Positions 15,845 through 17,352 of a stretch of DNA of 17,352 nucleotides are shown piece after piece. Source of the stretch: Gemmatimonadota bacterium (GTDB lineage: Bacteria; Gemmatimonadota; Gemmatimonadetes; Gemmatimonadales; Gemmatimonadaceae); the NCBI GenBank assembly GCA_028287225.1, contig JAQBPZ010000310.1:1-17352 (forward strand), read 5' to 3'. The number at the start of each line of letters is the position of its first letter. Position 1 is the stretch's first letter. Both the position numbers and the translations under genes were made by a program. The notes under the pieces are model-generated. The model was given only the letters and a program-made list of their open reading frames with translations. It was not told the origin of the DNA and ran no database searches.

Positions 15845-17158
15845 ATGTCAACACGCAGCAGCATCCGCATCGGCGCCTGCCTGGCCACTCTCGTCCTCGC
15901 CGGCAGCGCCGCTGCCCAGCAGCGCCCAGCCGCGCGCCCGCTCGGTCCGGCGCTCGCCACCTCGGAGCCGCTCGTGGCGCTGTCCGCGGTGCGCGCGCTG
16001 CCCGGGGGCCGCGTGCTGGTGAACGATCCCGGCAGCCGTCGCGTGCTGCTGCTGGACTCCATGCTCAAGGTGCTCCGCGTGGTCGCGGACTCCACCCCCA
16101 GCACGGCGAACGCGTACGGCGCGCGGCCAGGTGGGCTGCTCGCGTATCGCGGCGACTCGTCGCTCTTCGTCGACCCCGCCTCGCTCTCCATGCTGGTCAT
16201 CGACCCCGAGGGGCAGATCGCCCGCGTGATGGCGGCGCCGCGCCCGAACGACGTGTTCTTCCTCGTCGGCGGCCCGCTCGGCAATCCGGGCTTCGATGCG
16301 CGGGGGCGCCTCATCTATCGCACGCTCGCCCGGAACTTCGGGGGCGCGCCGCCGCAGCCCGGCCAGCCGATGCCGGCGCAGCCGGACAGCTCACCGCTCG
16401 TGCGCTTCGACCTGGCGACGCGGACGCTGGACACCGCCGCGTTCATCCGGACTCCGGCGCCGCGCATGAACGTCGTGCAGACCGAGCGCGGCATGTCGGT
16501 GTCGATGGTGATCAATCCGATGACCGTGATGGACGACTGGGCGGTGCTCCCCGATGGCAGCCTCGCGATCATGCGCGGCAGGGACTATCACCTGGACGTG
16601 ATCGCGACGGACGGCACGCGCACGGCGGGAGAGACGCTCGCGTTCGACTGGCAGCGGCTCGGCGATGACGACAAGGTGCGCATCCTGGACTCGGCACGCA
16701 CCGCGATGGAGGCGGTCCGCGCGCGCGGCGCGGGCGTGTCGCTCAACGGCGCGCCGTCCGGCGTGGTGGGGGCCGGCGGCGGCGAGCGCATCATGATCAC
16801 CACGACGGTGGATGGTCCCGGCGGCGCGCGCACGACCATCGGCGGGGCGCCGCCCGCGGGAGCCACGCTGCCGCCCCTCGTCTTCGTGCAGCCGAGCGAG
16901 CTTCCCGACTACCGGCCCGCGTTCTCCGGCGGCGCCATGCGCGGCGATCGCGAGGGGCGCGTCTGGGTGCGGACCATTCCCACGAAGCCGCTCGCGGGCG
17001 GTCCCGAGTACGACGTCATCGCCCGCGATGGCCGCCTCGTGGAGCGCGTTGCCATTCCGGCCGGCACCACGATCGTCGGCTTCGGGGAGGGCGGCATCGT
17101 CTTCCTCGGCGTGCGTGATGCGGCGGGGACGCATCTCGTGCGGGCACGCATGAAGTAG
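15845..17158 (+). CDS. Exported beta-propeller-like protein coupled to the TonB-dependent receptor
   Basis: The 437-residue product has a clear signal peptide (1-24, cleavage near SAAA-QQ), with no lipobox, so it is probably soluble in the periplasm or secreted. The mature part has repeated short strand motifs such as LPGGRVLVNDPGSRRVLLLD (52-71), SLFVDPASLSMLVIDPEG (106-123), WAVLPDGSLAIMRGRDYHLDVIATDG (232-257) and EYDVIARDGRLVERVAIP (388-405). This is the pattern of a six-bladed/NHL-like beta-propeller, although the exact family is not recognised. Two inserts interrupt it: a Pro-rich one (169-184) and a Gly-rich one (305-341). The start at 15845 gives a basic N-terminus; an ATG at 15821 overlaps the receptor stop (ATGA), adds eight residues and suggests translational coupling. 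Expected role: partner or substrate handler for the upstream receptor. This is inferred from context only. Confidence 0.75.
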   Translation: MSTRSSIRIGACLATLVLAGSAAAQQRPAARPLGPALATSEPLVALSAVRALPGGRVLVNDPGSRRVLLLDSMLKVLRVVADSTPSTANAYGARPGGLLAYRGDSSLFVDPASLSMLVIDPEGQIARVMAAPRPNDVFFLVGGPLGNPGFDARGRLIYRTLARNFGGAPPQPGQPMPAQPDSSPLVRFDLATRTLDTAAFIRTPAPRMNVVQTERGMSVSMVINPMTVMDDWAVLPDGSLAIMRGRDYHLDVIATDGTRTAGETLAFDWQRLGDDDKVRILDSARTAMEAVRARGAGVSLNGAPSGVVGAGGGERIMITTTVDGPGGARTTIGGAPPAGATLPPLVFVQPSELPDYRPAFSGGAMRGDREGRVWVRTIPTKPLAGGPEYDVIARDGRLVERVAIPAGTTIVGFGEGGIVFLGVRDAAGTHLVRARMK

Positions 17159-17181
17159 GGGCAGGACGGAATTTCCCTGAG

Positions 17182-17295
17182 ACAACACAATGAGCCGTCA
17201 GCCCGAGCTGTCTGCTCACAGCTTCAGCTACCAAAAGAACCAGCAGTAGCTGAAGCTCGCAGCTGTCGGCTCAGGCTGACGGCTCATTGCGTTGT
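17182..17295. repeat. Long palindromic intergenic element, copy 2
   Basis: Starting 24 bases after the propeller gene, ACAAC-A-CAATGAGCCGTCAGCC pairs with GGCTGACGGCTCATTG-C-GTTGT. Inside this, CAGCTTCAGCTAC and GTAGCTGAAGCT continue the stem, giving a hairpin of about 50 bp around a short A-rich loop. The outer arms match copy 1 (1563-1680) except for one compensated base change (CGAGCC to TGAGCC, with GGCTCG to GGCTCA), while the centres differ. Such paired changes suggest that folding is selected. Confidence 0.85.
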
Positions 17296-17316
17296 GGTGG
17301 AGCCGTGAAGCGAAAT

Positions 17317-17352
17317 GCAGGATGGAAACGCAGGACGGAGACGCAGGACGGA
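17317..17352. repeat. 13-bp tandem repeat array running off the window edge
   Basis: Units GCAGGATGGAAAC (17317-17329), GCAGGACGGAGAC (17330-17342) and GCAGGACGGA (17343 onwards, cut by the edge) are adjacent. The same GCAGGACGGA occurs alone at 17161-17170, on the other side of the palindromic element. The array continues outside the window, so its size is unknown. Confidence 0.6.

Noticed and set aside
12090..15854. A 1254-residue open frame on the minus strand opposite the receptor gene
   Set aside because: It is an antisense shadow caused by high GC. Its composition is dominated by Arg, Ala, Val and His with no recognisable domain, while the plus strand has a signal peptide, plug and barrel motifs.
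17317..17352. CRISPR array
   Set aside because: The units are 13 bases and directly adjacent with no spacers; this is a simple tandem repeat.

Overview
The window is about 17 kb of very GC-rich DNA (strong G/C preference at third codon positions) from a Gram-negative-type bacterium. It encodes a TonB-dependent outer-membrane receptor, meso-diaminopimelate muropeptide recycling (Mpl) and a Hanks-type kinase with a GGGG glycine loop. This combination, and an Oar-like receptor paired with a secreted propeller protein, most resembles Gemmatimonadota. That placement is inference from gene style, since no rRNA or other phylogenetic marker is present.

Layout. Positions 1-339 (minus) hold the start of an unrecognised helical protein cut by the window edge. 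Then come an inverted-repeat spacer (389-658), an exported UPF0173-type metallo-hydrolase (671-1450, minus), a long palindromic element (1563-1680) and mpl (1693-3153, minus). A 584-base gap follows, mostly filled by a second, larger inverted-repeat element (3267-3703). An OmpR-type response regulator (3738-4436, minus) is divergent from a membrane-anchored Ser/Thr kinase (4622-5668, plus). Next is a tight three-gene operon for a PaoABC-like molybdenum aldehyde oxidoreductase: 2Fe-2S subunit 5785-6249, FAD/4Fe-4S subunit 6252-7259, Mo subunit 7256-9424. A 14-helix DHA2 drug exporter (9773-11443) ends at a strong hairpin terminator, with a small hypothetical gene (11535-11723, minus) converging on it. 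Last come a 1239-residue TonB-dependent receptor (12105-15824) and a translationally coupled exported propeller-like protein (15845-17158). A second copy of the palindromic element (17182-17295) and short tandem repeats finish the window.

How the genes work together. The three oxidoreductase subunits form one enzyme. Unlike E. coli PaoABC, the iron-sulfur subunit has no room for a Tat signal, so the enzyme is probably cytoplasmic. The receptor and propeller genes overlap or nearly overlap (ATGA) and probably act together at the outer membrane. The receptor has an unusual tail after its barrel with two LTxxQ-like helical motifs and a glycine-rich end, and a GGG[D/E]R motif in that end recurs in an insert of the partner protein. 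This pair is the best candidate in the window for an undescribed system. The spacers carry at least three different families of large inverted repeats, suggesting a genome rich in dispersed palindromic elements.
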